Origin: JAABTH01 sp964492615
GTDB lineage: Bacteria > Bacillota > Dethiobacteria > DTU022
DNA length: 45,029 bases
Direction: 5' to 3'
Assembly: GCA_964492615.1 (NCBI GenBank)
Contig: CAZBKZ010000019.1
Location: 1 to 45,029, forward strand
This document shows, in pieces, positions 8,301 through 17,998 of this stretch; within the stretch, counting starts at the first letter, position 1, and every line of letters starts with the position of its first letter. The position numbers and the translations under genes were made by a program. Under the pieces are notes generated by a model. That model worked only from the letters and a program-made list of their open reading frames with translations, was not told the origin of the DNA and searched no databases.

Positions 8301-10283
8301 TTAGAAGTTCAAATTTAATTCAAGCTGTTCAATGGTTGTTTTTAGAGGAACCCCACTGTTTTCATCCCAGCCAAAATGTTTCCAGTAGTTCTTTATCATT
8401 GCTTCTATTGGCACTGTTTTACCTTTTAAAGGTCCTTCTTCCAATGGTGGATTTCCTGCTATCCTGTTCGGGATTATAAATGAATGCGGGTCGATCCCTT
8501 CACGTACATTAAAGAGCTGCCGCAGTGTTTGTATTCGTTTGCCTATCTCCATATATTGGTCAGGGTTGTAATCCCAGCCAGTCGCAGCGTTTAGCCAATT
8601 AAATATCGGCCAGTGTTGGATCCCGGATATGGCAGCAAATAAACAACCGCCTGCTCCATCAACAACCTGTTTGAAACAGGCTCCGGCAACGGCTTTTAAA
8701 GCTTCGCTATCTGAGGCAATATATTCATCGCTTTTTTTATAACGGCCAACAACAGGGGCCCAGCTTATTTCTTCCCAGAGATGCATCATATTATAATATG
8801 TTCCGCAGCCGATTGTATGTCTGCCTGGCGTGGGGTCGGCACTGAAGTGAACCCCGAGCAGTGGATCGTAGCGCGGGTCATGCATTCCCGGTTCCTGGCC
8901 GCCGGCATGCATTGCGTAAACTTTACTTTCAGAACCAAGATGTCTGGCAGCCACTTTGACACCATCAGCAAAGATTTCGCCGATTCCATCACGTTCGATC
9001 ATTTTCCTGACCAGCTCAATTATTGCAGATGCATTGCCCCAGTTCAATTCCAGACCATCAGTTTTATTTATATCCAGTATACCATTTTCGTAACATTCAA
9101 TTGCATATGCAACAGTGTTCCCCGCAGATATGCTGTCCATGCCGGCCCTGTTGAGCATTTCATTAATGTAAAAAATGGAGTTAAGATCTTTATTCATCAG
9201 CAATCCGCCAAAGACTGCACAGGTTTCATATTCCGGCTTATGAGTTTCATCGAAATTGCCATCGGTTATATCATCAATCTTACAGATTCCACCGCATCCG
9301 ATTACACAGGAATAACAGCTGTATTTTTTTGATTCACGTTTGATGATCAGATCAGGATTGAGGTTTTTATAGTAAGATCGGTTATAATTAACCACTGAGC
9401 CTCCCCAGTTTTTTATCGGCAGATCTCCTGAGGTTACACCGAGGCTGTTGCTCATAATAGTTCCCCATTTTTTCAGGGTGGCGACAAGAACCATCATGCC
9501 GTCGAGGGGCATTCCAAAAGGTAATTTGCCCATAATTTTACCTGCTGCCGGAATCATACTTCCCTTAACTATTCCCGGAAGACCGACTTTTTTTACTCTG
9601 GAGGCGTATTTTTTGCTCAGTTCACGAATTTCTTTTTTGTCAAAAGCTTCGATCTTTTGATTCCCTGAAAGTACTACTGCTTTAAGCTTCTTTGAACCCA
9701 TCACTGCCCCACAACCTGAACGCGCGGCGATCCGACCCCTGTCATTGCAGATGCCGGAAATGAGAGATAATTTTTCTGCCGCAGGCCCAATTACCGCTAT
9801 AGCCGGTTTTTTCTTGCCTTTGTGTTTTTCTTCCAGCAGGTTCTCTGTTTCAACAGCATCCTTCCCCCACAGGTGCGAGGCATCTTCCAGGTGGACTCCA
9901 TTTTCGTCTATTACCAGGTAAACCGGTTTTTTAGAGATCCCTTTTAAAAAGATGCCATCATATCCGCATTGTTTAATTGCCGGTGATAATGTGCCTCCAC
10001 AATTGGCATCTCCCCAACCTCCGGTAAGCGGCGACTTACATACCGTCATCCACCTTCCGGTAACCAGGCTGCCTGTTCCGGTTAACAGCCCGCTTAAGAA
10101 TCCAAGAATGTTATCAGGACCGAGTGGGTCAGCTCCCCGGGGAATATTTTGATAAAGATACCAGGCGCCAAGGCCAACGCCGGACAGGTAACTTCTGTAA
10201 ATTGAGTCCTCCACTACCTGTTCTTCTATGCTTCCGGTGCCCAGATCAACAATCAGGATCTTGCCTGCATAACCGTTCATCAT
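8301..10283 (-). CDS. Aldehyde:ferredoxin oxidoreductase family tungstoprotein (AOR1)
   Basis: This 660-residue enzyme belongs to the AOR family, which oxidises aldehydes to acids (or the reverse) with ferredoxin, using a bis-pterin tungsten centre and one 4Fe-4S cluster. The N-terminal domain starts GYAGKILIVDLGTGSIEE. Pterin-binding stretches include TGRWMTVCKSPLTGGWGDAN and RIAARSGCGAVMGSKKLKAV. The cluster cysteines are C323, C326 and C330 (YSCYSCVIGC), with C547 (DGAGGCLFA) near the C-terminus, as in the archaeal enzyme. HDPRYDPLLGVHFSADPTPG is the second pterin motif. It lies 23 bases downstream of a MoaD-like gene in the same direction. The substrate cannot be read from the sequence. 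Start codons ATG ATG at 10283/10280. Confidence 0.93.
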   Translation of the reverse strand: MMNGYAGKILIVDLGTGSIEEQVVEDSIYRSYLSGVGLGAWYLYQNIPRGADPLGPDNILGFLSGLLTGTGSLVTGRWMTVCKSPLTGGWGDANCGGTLSPAIKQCGYDGIFLKGISKKPVYLVIDENGVHLEDASHLWGKDAVETENLLEEKHKGKKKPAIAVIGPAAEKLSLISGICNDRGRIAARSGCGAVMGSKKLKAVVLSGNQKIEAFDKKEIRELSKKYASRVKKVGLPGIVKGSMIPAAGKIMGKLPFGMPLDGMMVLVATLKKWGTIMSNSLGVTSGDLPIKNWGGSVVNYNRSYYKNLNPDLIIKRESKKYSCYSCVIGCGGICKIDDITDGNFDETHKPEYETCAVFGGLLMNKDLNSIFYINEMLNRAGMDSISAGNTVAYAIECYENGILDINKTDGLELNWGNASAIIELVRKMIERDGIGEIFADGVKVAARHLGSESKVYAMHAGGQEPGMHDPRYDPLLGVHFSADPTPGRHTIGCGTYYNMMHLWEEISWAPVVGRYKKSDEYIASDSEALKAVAGACFKQVVDGAGGCLFAAISGIQHWPIFNWLNAATGWDYNPDQYMEIGKRIQTLRQLFNVREGIDPHSFIIPNRIAGNPPLEEGPLKGKTVPIEAMIKNYWKHFGWDENSGVPLKTTIEQLELNLNF

Positions 10284-10306
10284 CTTTCAACCCCGTTTCT
10301 TTTAGT

Positions 10307-10543
10307 TTATCCACCTGTAATTAAGGAATAAAAACTAATTATGTCTCCTTCACTCAATTCTTTATTCAAAGCGGCTTTTTCATAATTTACCCGGCATAAA
10401 CGGGAGGTGATCAGGGGAGCGGGAATATCAAGAATATTAAAGAGCTCTGCCAGGGTTGCTCCTCTGTTTAGCTGAACATAGCCACTTTTATCCAGTTTAT
10501 CTGCTTTCAGGTATGGGGGCAGGTATACTTTAACTTTAAACAA
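10307..10543 (-). CDS. MoaD/ThiS-family sulfur carrier linked to AOR1
   Basis: This 78-residue ubiquitin-fold protein ends in the Gly-Gly tail (YSLITGG) that is adenylated and thiocarboxylated in MoaD and ThiS. VKVYLPPYLKADK, GATLAELFNILDIP and LNKELSEGDIISFYSL give the beta-grasp pattern. MoaD supplies dithiolene sulfur to molybdopterin, the ligand of tungsten in AOR. Its position immediately upstream of AOR1 suggests a dedicated carrier. A similar protein accompanies the second AOR at 28935. Its upstream region (10544-10569) is very short if the divergent GGDEF/EAL gene starts at 10570. Confidence 0.85.
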   Translation of the reverse strand: MFKVKVYLPPYLKADKLDKSGYVQLNRGATLAELFNILDIPAPLITSRLCRVNYEKAALNKELSEGDIISFYSLITGG

Positions 10544-10569
10544 AGGCTCACCCTGATTTTCATAATGTT

Positions 10570-13293
10570 ATGACTTGTCTACAATTATACATAAATTACT
10601 CAAAAAGATACAGGCCTGAAGCTGCCAATTCACTGTTTTATGAAGTTCAGGAAGGTTCACGGATTGGTGTATTTATGATAACATTTTATAAGGATTTCAG
10701 GCAGCTTCATAAATCGTCAGACGAGGTGTTTCAATTGCCTGATTATAGACATATTAATAGAGAGCTACTCCACCTGTTTACTATTGCTTCGAACCGAAAA
10801 GAGTATCTTGATAAGTTGGTTGAGCTGTTGGCTGAACGAATTAATTGTGCCATGGTTGGAGTAAGGGTTATAGACAAGAAGCAAGTGGCTTATGAGTCTT
10901 ACAGGGGCTTCAGTGAAAGCTTCTGGCAGGAAGAAAATGATCTGTCGCTGCAGGATGATTGCTGCTTTTGCACCAGGGTAATACGTGGTGAGTTGGCTGA
11001 AAGCGACAAACAGTTTGCTACCGATTTCAATTCAGTATATTGTAACAGGTTGCAGGATTTTAGTGATTTATTAACCCTTGAATCGGAAGACTGTCAGTTC
11101 AGGGGTAACTGTGTGAAATATGGTTTTAACTCGCTTGCAATAATTCCGATCCGCAGACTGGATAAAATTCTGGGCGCTATTCATCTGGCAGATAAAGAAA
11201 AAGATAGGTTGCCTCTACATAAAATAAAGATCCTCGAAGAGCTGGTGCCTGCAATTGCCGAGGCGGTGTACCGGTTTACTCTGGAAGATGCCCTGCGTAT
11301 AAGCGAAGCGGGATTAACAAGGGCTCAGAGTGTGGCTAACCTGGGGCACTGGAATTGGGATTTAAAAAATAACCAGGTCAGTTGGTCTACGCAGGTTTAT
11401 AAAATATTTGGCATGTGCGAGAATCAATCTGAAATTACTTATAAAACTTATTTAAATAAAATTCATCCTGATGATTATTTGGTAGTGCAGTCTTCTATCA
11501 CTGATTCAATAAAGACTGGCAGGCCTTATAATCTGAGACATAGGATTATCAGGCCGGATAATAGTATTAGAGATGTGTGGGCCCGGGGTGACGTTTTGCT
11601 TGATGACAAAGGTTCAGCAGGCAGGATGATTGGCATTGTTCAGGATGTTACTGAGCGCAGGCAAGAACTGGAACAGATGCATTTTCAGGCATCTTTACTG
11701 GATCAGGTAAAAAATGGCGTTTTTGCTGTTGACATGACCGGGCGGATTATCTACTGGAATGAGTTTGCCGAAAGAATTGTTAAATGGAGTAAAGATGAAG
11801 TAAACAGTAAGGATATTATTAATCTGCTTGTCCCTGAAGACCACCAGCCCAAAGTGGAGGAAATTGAACAAAACCTGGTGAAAAATGGTTTTTGGGAAGG
11901 GGAGTTTTCTATAATTAATAAAGATGGGAAGATATTTCCCGTTGAAGCAAACGTGACCTTGCTTAAAAACGATAAACAGGATGTGATAGGATATGCTGGC
12001 GTTTTTAACGACATCACAGCTCGAAAACGGATGGAGAAACAACTCAGCCACCTGGTAACACACGATCCGCTGACCAATCTTTATAACAGGCATGCTCTTG
12101 AAGACAACCTGATGCGTGCAGTAGCTTTAGCAAAACGAGGAGATAAAAGTGTTTTTTTAATTATAGGGATCGATAACTTTCACCTTGTTAATGAAGAAAG
12201 AGGATATGCCGCCGGTGATGAGTATTTGATTAAATTTGCCTCTTTTCTTAAAAGGAATATTCGGGAGGCGGATATGATTGCCCGACTTGGAGGTGATGAA
12301 TTTGCGATACTCCTCGAAGGCTCCTATAACCCAAGAATATACAGGTTGGCTGACCGTTTGAGATATGCGCTTGAGGAAGAAACATTTCATTATAATTTGA
12401 GTATTACAGTCGGAATAGTGCTGATCGATGGAACTATGAGTGCGGATCAAGTAATCACTTCAGCCGGGATAGGTTTGGAGGAGTCAAAAAGACAGGGGAA
12501 AAACAGGGTTGTAATTTTCGACAATGATTTGTTTGGAAATAAATATGAATTGGATAGTTCCAAAATGCTGGGTTTAATAAAAAATGCTTTAAAGAATGAT
12601 TTTTTTCAACTATATTATCAACCAGTTTTTGATTTGAAAAGAAGGACAATCGCCTATTATGAGTGTTTGATTAGGATGTTTGAACCGGAAAGCCGGGAAA
12701 TTATCCTTCCAGGCAGATTTATCCCGCTGGCAGAAAAATTTGGTGTCATGTCGCAGATCGACAGTTGGGTATTTAAAAAAGCCTTAACTGTTTTACAGGA
12801 AAATAAAGATATAGCTCTCTATATTAACCTTTCCGGTGCAAGTCTTGGCGATGATCATCTGCTGGAAATGATTAAAAAAGAAATGAAGCAGGCAAAAATT
12901 GATCCAAAACGCCTTGGGTTTGAAATTACTGAAACTGCCGCTGTGCATGATTTAATAATTGCAGAACGATGGATTAAACAGTTAAAAGATATTTGTTGCA
13001 GCTTTGCCCTTGATGATTTTGGGATAGGATTTTCATCCTTTTCTTATCTTAAACTACTTTCTGTAGATGCTATAAAAATAGATGGGATGTTTGTTAAAAA
13101 CCTTGAAAAGGATGACAGCCAGAAAACGATAGTTCAGGCTATCAAAAATGTTGCTCACTCAATGGGTAAAGTAACAATTGCTGAATTTGTTGAGAATGAA
13201 AATGTTCTTAATATCTTAAAAGAGATGGGGATTGATTACGGACAGGGTTATCATTTGGGCAAACCGTCTCCGGATTTCAAGGTTTTCAAGTAG
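10570..13293 (+). CDS. GAF/PAS/GGDEF/EAL cyclic-di-GMP signalling protein
   Basis: This protein of up to 907 residues combines a GAF-like sensor (about 75-235), two PAS domains (about 255-365 and 375-490), a GGDEF diguanylate cyclase (about 495-650) and an EAL phosphodiesterase (about 670-905). The cyclase active-site motif RLGGDEF is intact (G574-F578). In the EAL domain the signature reads ECL (E698) rather than EAL, but the metal-binding glutamate is kept, as are FEITETAA, the DDFGIGFSS loop (D815, D816) and the lysine in AIKIDG. Both activities are therefore possible. There is no good ribosome site before 10570; an ATG at 10675 (residue 36) is a fair alternative start. No transmembrane segment was seen. 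Confidence 0.9.
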   Translation: MTCLQLYINYSKRYRPEAANSLFYEVQEGSRIGVFMITFYKDFRQLHKSSDEVFQLPDYRHINRELLHLFTIASNRKEYLDKLVELLAERINCAMVGVRVIDKKQVAYESYRGFSESFWQEENDLSLQDDCCFCTRVIRGELAESDKQFATDFNSVYCNRLQDFSDLLTLESEDCQFRGNCVKYGFNSLAIIPIRRLDKILGAIHLADKEKDRLPLHKIKILEELVPAIAEAVYRFTLEDALRISEAGLTRAQSVANLGHWNWDLKNNQVSWSTQVYKIFGMCENQSEITYKTYLNKIHPDDYLVVQSSITDSIKTGRPYNLRHRIIRPDNSIRDVWARGDVLLDDKGSAGRMIGIVQDVTERRQELEQMHFQASLLDQVKNGVFAVDMTGRIIYWNEFAERIVKWSKDEVNSKDIINLLVPEDHQPKVEEIEQNLVKNGFWEGEFSIINKDGKIFPVEANVTLLKNDKQDVIGYAGVFNDITARKRMEKQLSHLVTHDPLTNLYNRHALEDNLMRAVALAKRGDKSVFLIIGIDNFHLVNEERGYAAGDEYLIKFASFLKRNIREADMIARLGGDEFAILLEGSYNPRIYRLADRLRYALEEETFHYNLSITVGIVLIDGTMSADQVITSAGIGLEESKRQGKNRVVIFDNDLFGNKYELDSSKMLGLIKNALKNDFFQLYYQPVFDLKRRTIAYYECLIRMFEPESREIILPGRFIPLAEKFGVMSQIDSWVFKKALTVLQENKDIALYINLSGASLGDDHLLEMIKKEMKQAKIDPKRLGFEITETAAVHDLIIAERWIKQLKDICCSFALDDFGIGFSSFSYLKLLSVDAIKIDGMFVKNLEKDDSQKTIVQAIKNVAHSMGKVTIAEFVENENVLNILKEMGIDYGQGYHLGKPSPDFKVFK

Positions 13294-13321
13294 TAAAAAG
13301 TGATAATACAACGGGTTTATA

Positions 13322-13999
13322 TTAAGTCCTTTTTCTCCCCTCCAATAAAAGTTCACTTAACTCTGCAACTGAACTGACAACGACGGTTGGCTGAACACTT
13401 TTAAGCTCTTCTAATGAACCGTATCCATAGGTTACAGCAATAGTATCAAGTTCGTGTGCCTTTGCCCCGATAATGTCATGTTCTCTATCACCGACCATCA
13501 CTGTTTCATCCCGGGACAGGCCGCCGGTAAGTTCGCTAACTGCCCCTATTATTTCAGGTTTTACAACCCGGCTTCCGTCAAGATTGCTGCCAACAACCTG
13601 ATCAAATAAATATTCAATTTTGAAATGTTGTAGAATTTGCCTGGCGAAAACTGTTGGTTTGGAAGTTGCCAAATACAGCTGGCGATTGTTCTCGAAAAGC
13701 TCTTTTAGCATTTCTGTAATGCCCGGGTAAAGTTGATTTTCAAACATACCTTTTTCCCGGAAGTACTCACGATAATATTCTACTGCCTCGGATGCTTTTT
13801 CATTACTGAAGCCATAAATAATTTGAAACGATTGCTGCAGGGGGGGGCCAATCATGGCGGTTAGTTCTTCGTTATTAGCCCTGATCCCGTATTTGTTCAA
13901 AGCATAACTGACTGAATTTATAATTCCCGGCCCTGAATCAGTCAGGGTGCCGTCCAGATCAAAAAGTATTTTTCTGTAAAGCCGGTGTATTCTGTTCAC
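13322..13999 (-). CDS. HAD-family phosphatase, phosphoglycolate phosphatase-like
   Basis: The protein has the HAD hydrolase motifs in order: I, ILFDLDGTLTDSGPG (nucleophile and acid Asp); II, LYLATSKP (Thr-Ser); III, a Lys in RVVKPEII; IV, VMVGDREHDIIGA. The alpha-helical cap between motifs I and II is the Gph/PpaX type. It probably dephosphorylates 2-phosphoglycolate or another small phosphate ester. I set the start at the GTG at 13999, which has AAGGTGG six bases upstream; the ATG at 14020 adds seven residues and has no ribosome site. It converges on the GGDEF/EAL gene and diverges from the MATE gene. Confidence 0.87.
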   Translation of the reverse strand: MNRIHRLYRKILFDLDGTLTDSGPGIINSVSYALNKYGIRANNEELTAMIGPPLQQSFQIIYGFSNEKASEAVEYYREYFREKGMFENQLYPGITEMLKELFENNRQLYLATSKPTVFARQILQHFKIEYLFDQVVGSNLDGSRVVKPEIIGAVSELTGGLSRDETVMVGDREHDIIGAKAHELDTIAVTYGYGSLEELKSVQPTVVVSSVAELSELLLEGRKRT

Positions 14000-14087
14000 A
14001 ACTGTCCACCTTGCTGCCATTCAATTATAGGCGTAAAATACATTTATATCATACTATAACTAAATTATGTCGGAAAGGATATTAATA

Positions 14088-15446
14088 ATGCGCAATCAAT
14101 CTTCAAAAATGGGTACGGAGAACATTGGCAGCCTGCTTATTCACTTCTCTGTTCCGGCTACTGCCAGCATGCTGGTTACAGCATCCTATAATATTATTGA
14201 TACAATATTTGTTGGCAGACTGGGTGTTGAAGCCATAGCGGCATTATCAATTGCTTTTCCTTTTCAGATGCTCCTGGGGGCGATTGGTATTGGCACCGGC
14301 GTCGGTGCTGCATCGCTGATTGCCCGATCTCTTGGTGCGGGACAAGTTGAAGTGGCCAGAAAAGCGGTTGGCCAGGTTATCTTCTTGTCACTATTTTTCG
14401 GTATTATTTTTGCTCTTGTTGGTTATTTATACATGGAACCTATACTGGTCATGTTCGGGGCTACCCCGGAAATTGTTGGACCAGCCGGAGAATATATGAG
14501 TGTTATTACCGGTGGGTCAGTAATGTTCTTTCTGATCATGGGTTTAAATAATGTGGTTCGGGGAGAAGGAAATCCACGTTTTTCTATGAGTGTGATGATA
14601 GCCACTGCAATTGTAAACATTATTCTCGACCCAATATTTATATTTGTTTTAAACATGGGTGTTCAGGGAGCGGCTGTGGCAACTGTTTTGGCAAAAATAG
14701 TTGGGGTCGCTCTTATACTTCATTATTTTATCAGCGGGCGGGGTGAAATAAAAATAAACTTTTCCTGCCTGAAACCCGAGCTTGAAAATATCATCAAAAT
14801 TTATGTAATCGGTTTTCCTGCGATGATCATGCAGGCCTCCACAAATATATCTCTTATATTAGCAAACAATATCCTGGCTCAGTACGGGCATGTGCCGATT
14901 GCTGCTCTCGGACTAATCTTTCGCCTGATAATGTTTGCCCTGATGCCGGTTATTGGCATATCACAGGGTTTACTGCCGATTATCGGATATAATTTTGGGG
15001 CCGGAAAGTTGCCCCGTATCAGTGAAGCATTAAATAAAGGGCTCCTGGTCGGCGTAGCGGTTGTAACCTTTTTTGGGATTATTTATTTCACCTGGCCGGT
15101 TTTATTCTTAAGTATATTTACCGGCGATAGTGAACTGCTGGCTTATGGAGGGCAAGCTATGCGGATAATGGTTTTCATGTTTCCCCTGGTTGGGGGGCAA
15201 ATAGTTTTTACAACCTATTTTCAGGCGGCCGGCCGCGGCCTTCCGTCACTGATCCTATCAATTTTACGAGAAATGCTAATTTTTATTCCCCTGCTTCTTG
15301 TGCTATCCCGTGTATTTGGGTTGGATGGGGTCTGGTATGCCCGACCAGCCAGTGATTTGCTGGCTTTTTCAGTTACCTACCTATTGATTACCAGGGATTT
15401 GAAACGGCAGGGGATTTCACCGGGAATACTTAAATGGTCAGGATGA
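14088..15446 (+). CDS. MATE-family multidrug/toxin efflux transporter
   Basis: This protein of 452 residues has twelve hydrophobic segments in two similar halves, as in MATE (MOP superfamily) exporters driven by Na+ or H+. The first half starts LLIHFSVPATASMLVTASYN with the IDTIFVGRLG motif; NNVVRGEGNPRFSM and YNFGAGKLPRISEALNKG mark the family. I chose the ATG at 14088 because GAAAGGA lies eight bases before it; an upstream in-frame ATG at 14067 lacks a site. It is transcribed away from the HAD gene, and the substrate is not predictable. Confidence 0.92.
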   Translation: MRNQSSKMGTENIGSLLIHFSVPATASMLVTASYNIIDTIFVGRLGVEAIAALSIAFPFQMLLGAIGIGTGVGAASLIARSLGAGQVEVARKAVGQVIFLSLFFGIIFALVGYLYMEPILVMFGATPEIVGPAGEYMSVITGGSVMFFLIMGLNNVVRGEGNPRFSMSVMIATAIVNIILDPIFIFVLNMGVQGAAVATVLAKIVGVALILHYFISGRGEIKINFSCLKPELENIIKIYVIGFPAMIMQASTNISLILANNILAQYGHVPIAALGLIFRLIMFALMPVIGISQGLLPIIGYNFGAGKLPRISEALNKGLLVGVAVVTFFGIIYFTWPVLFLSIFTGDSELLAYGGQAMRIMVFMFPLVGGQIVFTTYFQAAGRGLPSLILSILREMLIFIPLLLVLSRVFGLDGVWYARPASDLLAFSVTYLLITRDLKRQGISPGILKWSG

Positions 15447-15568
15447 AAAGAATAATCAACAGAGCAGGATTTTTTTTACTGCCGGAGAATTAAAACACAA
15501 CTAATAATATAAGTATGCACAATAACAAAATCTTCACCACGGTGTCAGCTTGATTGGAGGAAAGTATA

Positions 15569-16243
15569 ATGACTGATCAAAGTCTGGTAGAAAAAGTATT
15601 TTCACCAGGAAGCAGAGTTATTCTTGAATATGTTGATCTTGAAAATGCTGCCAGGAGTTGTGGAACACGTATTGAGGATATCGAGGGTGCTTATCTGGTT
15701 CTGCAAACTCCTATAATTGACAACCTTCCAGTTGTTTTTCGTGAAAGCCAGGAATTGACCCTGCGGCGGCTTGATGATCAGAAAAAGGAAGCATATGTTA
15801 CAAATGTTTTTGTGATCGATATCAGGCAGGGCAAGATTCCTTTACTTGTTTGCAGCCGTCCGCATAAGATTAATCGTACATCATTGCGCCGGTTTTCCAG
15901 GTTTGGTGTTGACCTGCCCCTGCTTTATTCCGGTAGTGATACCGGTGGAGATGGATATCTCTGTGATCTTTCTCTCAGCGGTTGTTATGCCATGATGAAG
16001 CCGAACCCAAAAGTTAACTCTGATACAGTGCTTAGTTTATCTTTTACAATTCCCGGGGAAACTGATGTAGTGGTTGAAGGAAGAGTAATCAGGACTGACA
16101 GTATTAACGGGAAAGATGACATTGGTGTAGCAATTGAATTTAAGGGTTTAGACAGTGCACTTCAGGAACTGCTTTATAACTATATATTCCAGTTGCAGCT
16201 GACTGCCGACGGTATCCTTGGAAGTTCGCCCAGGGATGAGTAA
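15569..16243 (+). CDS. PilZ-domain c-di-GMP receptor (YcgR-like)
   Basis: This 224-residue protein has an N-terminal YcgR-type beta domain (about 1-100) and a C-terminal PilZ domain (about 105-220). The c-di-GMP binding motifs are visible: RRFSR (RxxxR) near residue 110 and DLSLSGC (D/NxSxxG) near 138. The start was placed at 15569 because GGAGG lies nine bases upstream; five extra codons are possible. In motile bacteria such proteins brake the flagellar motor or control adhesion. It is 2.3 kb from the GGDEF/EAL gene, so both ends of a c-di-GMP pathway are encoded in this region. Confidence 0.88.
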   Translation: MTDQSLVEKVFSPGSRVILEYVDLENAARSCGTRIEDIEGAYLVLQTPIIDNLPVVFRESQELTLRRLDDQKKEAYVTNVFVIDIRQGKIPLLVCSRPHKINRTSLRRFSRFGVDLPLLYSGSDTGGDGYLCDLSLSGCYAMMKPNPKVNSDTVLSLSFTIPGETDVVVEGRVIRTDSINGKDDIGVAIEFKGLDSALQELLYNYIFQLQLTADGILGSSPRDE

Positions 16244-16255
16244 ACAGCACTGTAC

Positions 16256-17023
16256 TTAACAACGCCAGGCATCTTCAAAAATATGCAGGTGGGACATAGT
16301 CAGTACTTTAAACGCTTCTGATCGACTACCAGATATTCCTCTATTTTCATCTTCCTGCATTGCTTTTAACTCAAGCAATTGTTGCAGCTGTTTCATTTTA
16401 TCCGGTGGAAACTGACTGGCGTGGCAGCGTATTGCTTTTATCTTTTTTTCCCAGTAATGTTCCGTTTTAATAAAAGTATTGGGGTATGCAGTATAGTAAA
16501 AGGCTATCATTTTAACGCTGTGTGGTTCAAGTCCGTTAATTAAATCAACAGGATAGAAGTGGGGCATGTTGCTTAAAAAAGCAGCTTCAGCTGCAGCCAG
16601 ACCGGTGCGGATGTGGTCGGAGTGGACCTCATAAGGCAGCCAGGGATCACAAACCATTACTGCTTCGGGTTTAATCTGGCGAATAACCCTGGCAATCTTA
16701 CCCCGCAGCTCTTCATAAGGCAGAAAACCTCCATCAGGATAATTAAGCCAGATCAGTTTTTTAACCCCGAGCAAGGCTGCGCTTTTCTCAGTCTCCTGTT
16801 GCCTGGTTTTTTTAAGTTTTGCAGGGACGACTGAAGGTTCGGTGGTGCCTGCAGAGCCATCAGTGACAGTTAGGCATGTTAAAGGGATGCCCTTTTCTGT
16901 CAGCCTTGCAACTGTTGCCCCCGCCCCAATTTCCATGTCATCCGGGTGAGGTTGGATGAAGAGTATACTTGTTGCTTTGAACAGGTCGGGAATTGAAAGA
17001 TAGTTGCATAAAGTTGGATCCAC
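16256..17023 (-). CDS. PIG-L family (LmbE-like) zinc deacetylase
   Basis: The 255-residue protein has the PIG-L/LmbE metal site: FIQPHPDDMEIGAGATVARL (HPDD) near residue 25 and VHSDHIRTGLAA near 132, where H-x-D-H supplies further ligands. The family deacetylates N-acetylglucosamine conjugates, as in GlcNAc-inositol, bacillithiol (BshB) or lincomycin precursors. Start GTG at 17023 with GGAGGT six bases before it. It converges on the PilZ gene (12-base gap). Its specific role, for example thiol synthesis versus cell-envelope sugar editing, cannot be decided without a partner gene. Confidence 0.88.
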   Translation of the reverse strand: MDPTLCNYLSIPDLFKATSILFIQPHPDDMEIGAGATVARLTEKGIPLTCLTVTDGSAGTTEPSVVPAKLKKTRQQETEKSAALLGVKKLIWLNYPDGGFLPYEELRGKIARVIRQIKPEAVMVCDPWLPYEVHSDHIRTGLAAAEAAFLSNMPHFYPVDLINGLEPHSVKMIAFYYTAYPNTFIKTEHYWEKKIKAIRCHASQFPPDKMKQLQQLLELKAMQEDENRGISGSRSEAFKVLTMSHLHIFEDAWRC

Positions 17024-17272
17024 CTTATTACCTCCGAAATTTTAATTAAGAGCTTGTTCTGTCTGGACAACAAAAATAATATGATTTATATTTCCTGTTT
17101 GCACCTGCTTAGAATATATCACTTTATTCCTTTTGCAACCATTAGTTTCAGTATATAATATAATAGTATAAATCTTTTTAATCTGCGTACAAAAAAAAGT
17201 GCTTCACATGACTGCAGATATTAAAAGATCTTTAGAATATTGAGTTAATAAATACAGGAGGGAGAGCACAAA

Positions 17273-17881
17273 ATGAGAAAAAAGATTGTTTTTACCCTGG
17301 TCTTCGTTGTTGTTGCTACATTAATGATTTTTGGTAGTGCCGGTTGTGACGATAAAGATAGTGTAGCGATGAATCCTGAGCAGGTAGTAGCTCAGTTTAT
17401 CGATGCCCTGCAAAAACTCGATCTTGAAAAAGCAAAGACTTTTCTTTCCAGTGGATACTCCGCTGAGTTTGAACAGGATTTTGATGAACTGAGTAAAGCC
17501 CTGGCTGAGGATAGCGCTGAAGCTGATGCTATGGAAAAGATGTTTGACGCGATATTCAACAACTCAGAGTTTATTGTTACCGGCCATTCTATTGATGGTG
17601 AAAATGCTCTTGTTAATATGGAGAACAATATGCCGGATATGGAGCAGCTTGGTGAGATGTTAATGGGCAGACTGTTTGAGCTTATGTTCTCCGAAGAGGT
17701 TGATTTCGATAACATGACAGAAGACGAAGAGATGACTCTTCTCGTTGATGTTTTTGTTGAAGTAATTGAAGAGGTGGATAAGGTAGCTCAAAGTGCTGAA
17801 ATTCCCATGATTATGGAAGATGGCCAATGGAAGATCAATGGTGATGTAATTGATGAAGTTATGAGCGAGTTGGATTTTTAA
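17273..17881 (+). CDS. Acidic lipoprotein of unknown function
   Basis: This 202-residue protein begins with a lipoprotein signal: MRKK, a hydrophobic stretch of about 17 residues and the lipobox GSAGC, so it should be anchored on the outer face of the cell membrane. The mature part is strongly acidic and rich in Met, Glu and Asp. The pattern of a NTF2-like/DUF4878-type domain (VAQFIDALQKLDLEKAKTFLS at the start, EDGQWKINGD at the end) can be suggested but not proven. A TATAAT box at 17154-17159 and GGAGGG just upstream of the ATG support expression. A terminator follows at 17926. Confidence 0.7.
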   Translation: MRKKIVFTLVFVVVATLMIFGSAGCDDKDSVAMNPEQVVAQFIDALQKLDLEKAKTFLSSGYSAEFEQDFDELSKALAEDSAEADAMEKMFDAIFNNSEFIVTGHSIDGENALVNMENNMPDMEQLGEMLMGRLFELMFSEEVDFDNMTEDEEMTLLVDVFVEVIEEVDKVAQSAEIPMIMEDGQWKINGDVIDEVMSELDF

Positions 17882-17925
17882 AATGCATCAGGGTTTTTTT
17901 ATTAAAAGGTAAAAATGTTTATTCA

Positions 17926-17956
17926 AAAGCCGCCCTGGCTAGCACAGGGCGGCTTT
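17926..17956. terminator. Hairpin terminator, likely bidirectional
   Basis: AAAGCCGCCCTG (17926-17937) and CAGGGCGGCTTT (17945-17956) form a perfect 12-pair stem with a 7-base loop. It lies between the lipoprotein stop and the 3' end of the minus-strand PurL-like gene. Confidence 0.85.
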
Positions 17957-17998
17957 ACCATTAAGCTACAACAAAGATTAGTATACAAGGCTTAATGA

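Noticed and set aside
8781..9332. 183-codon plus-strand frame inside AOR1
   Set aside because: Antisense to a clear AOR with intact motifs, no family motif, no ribosome site.
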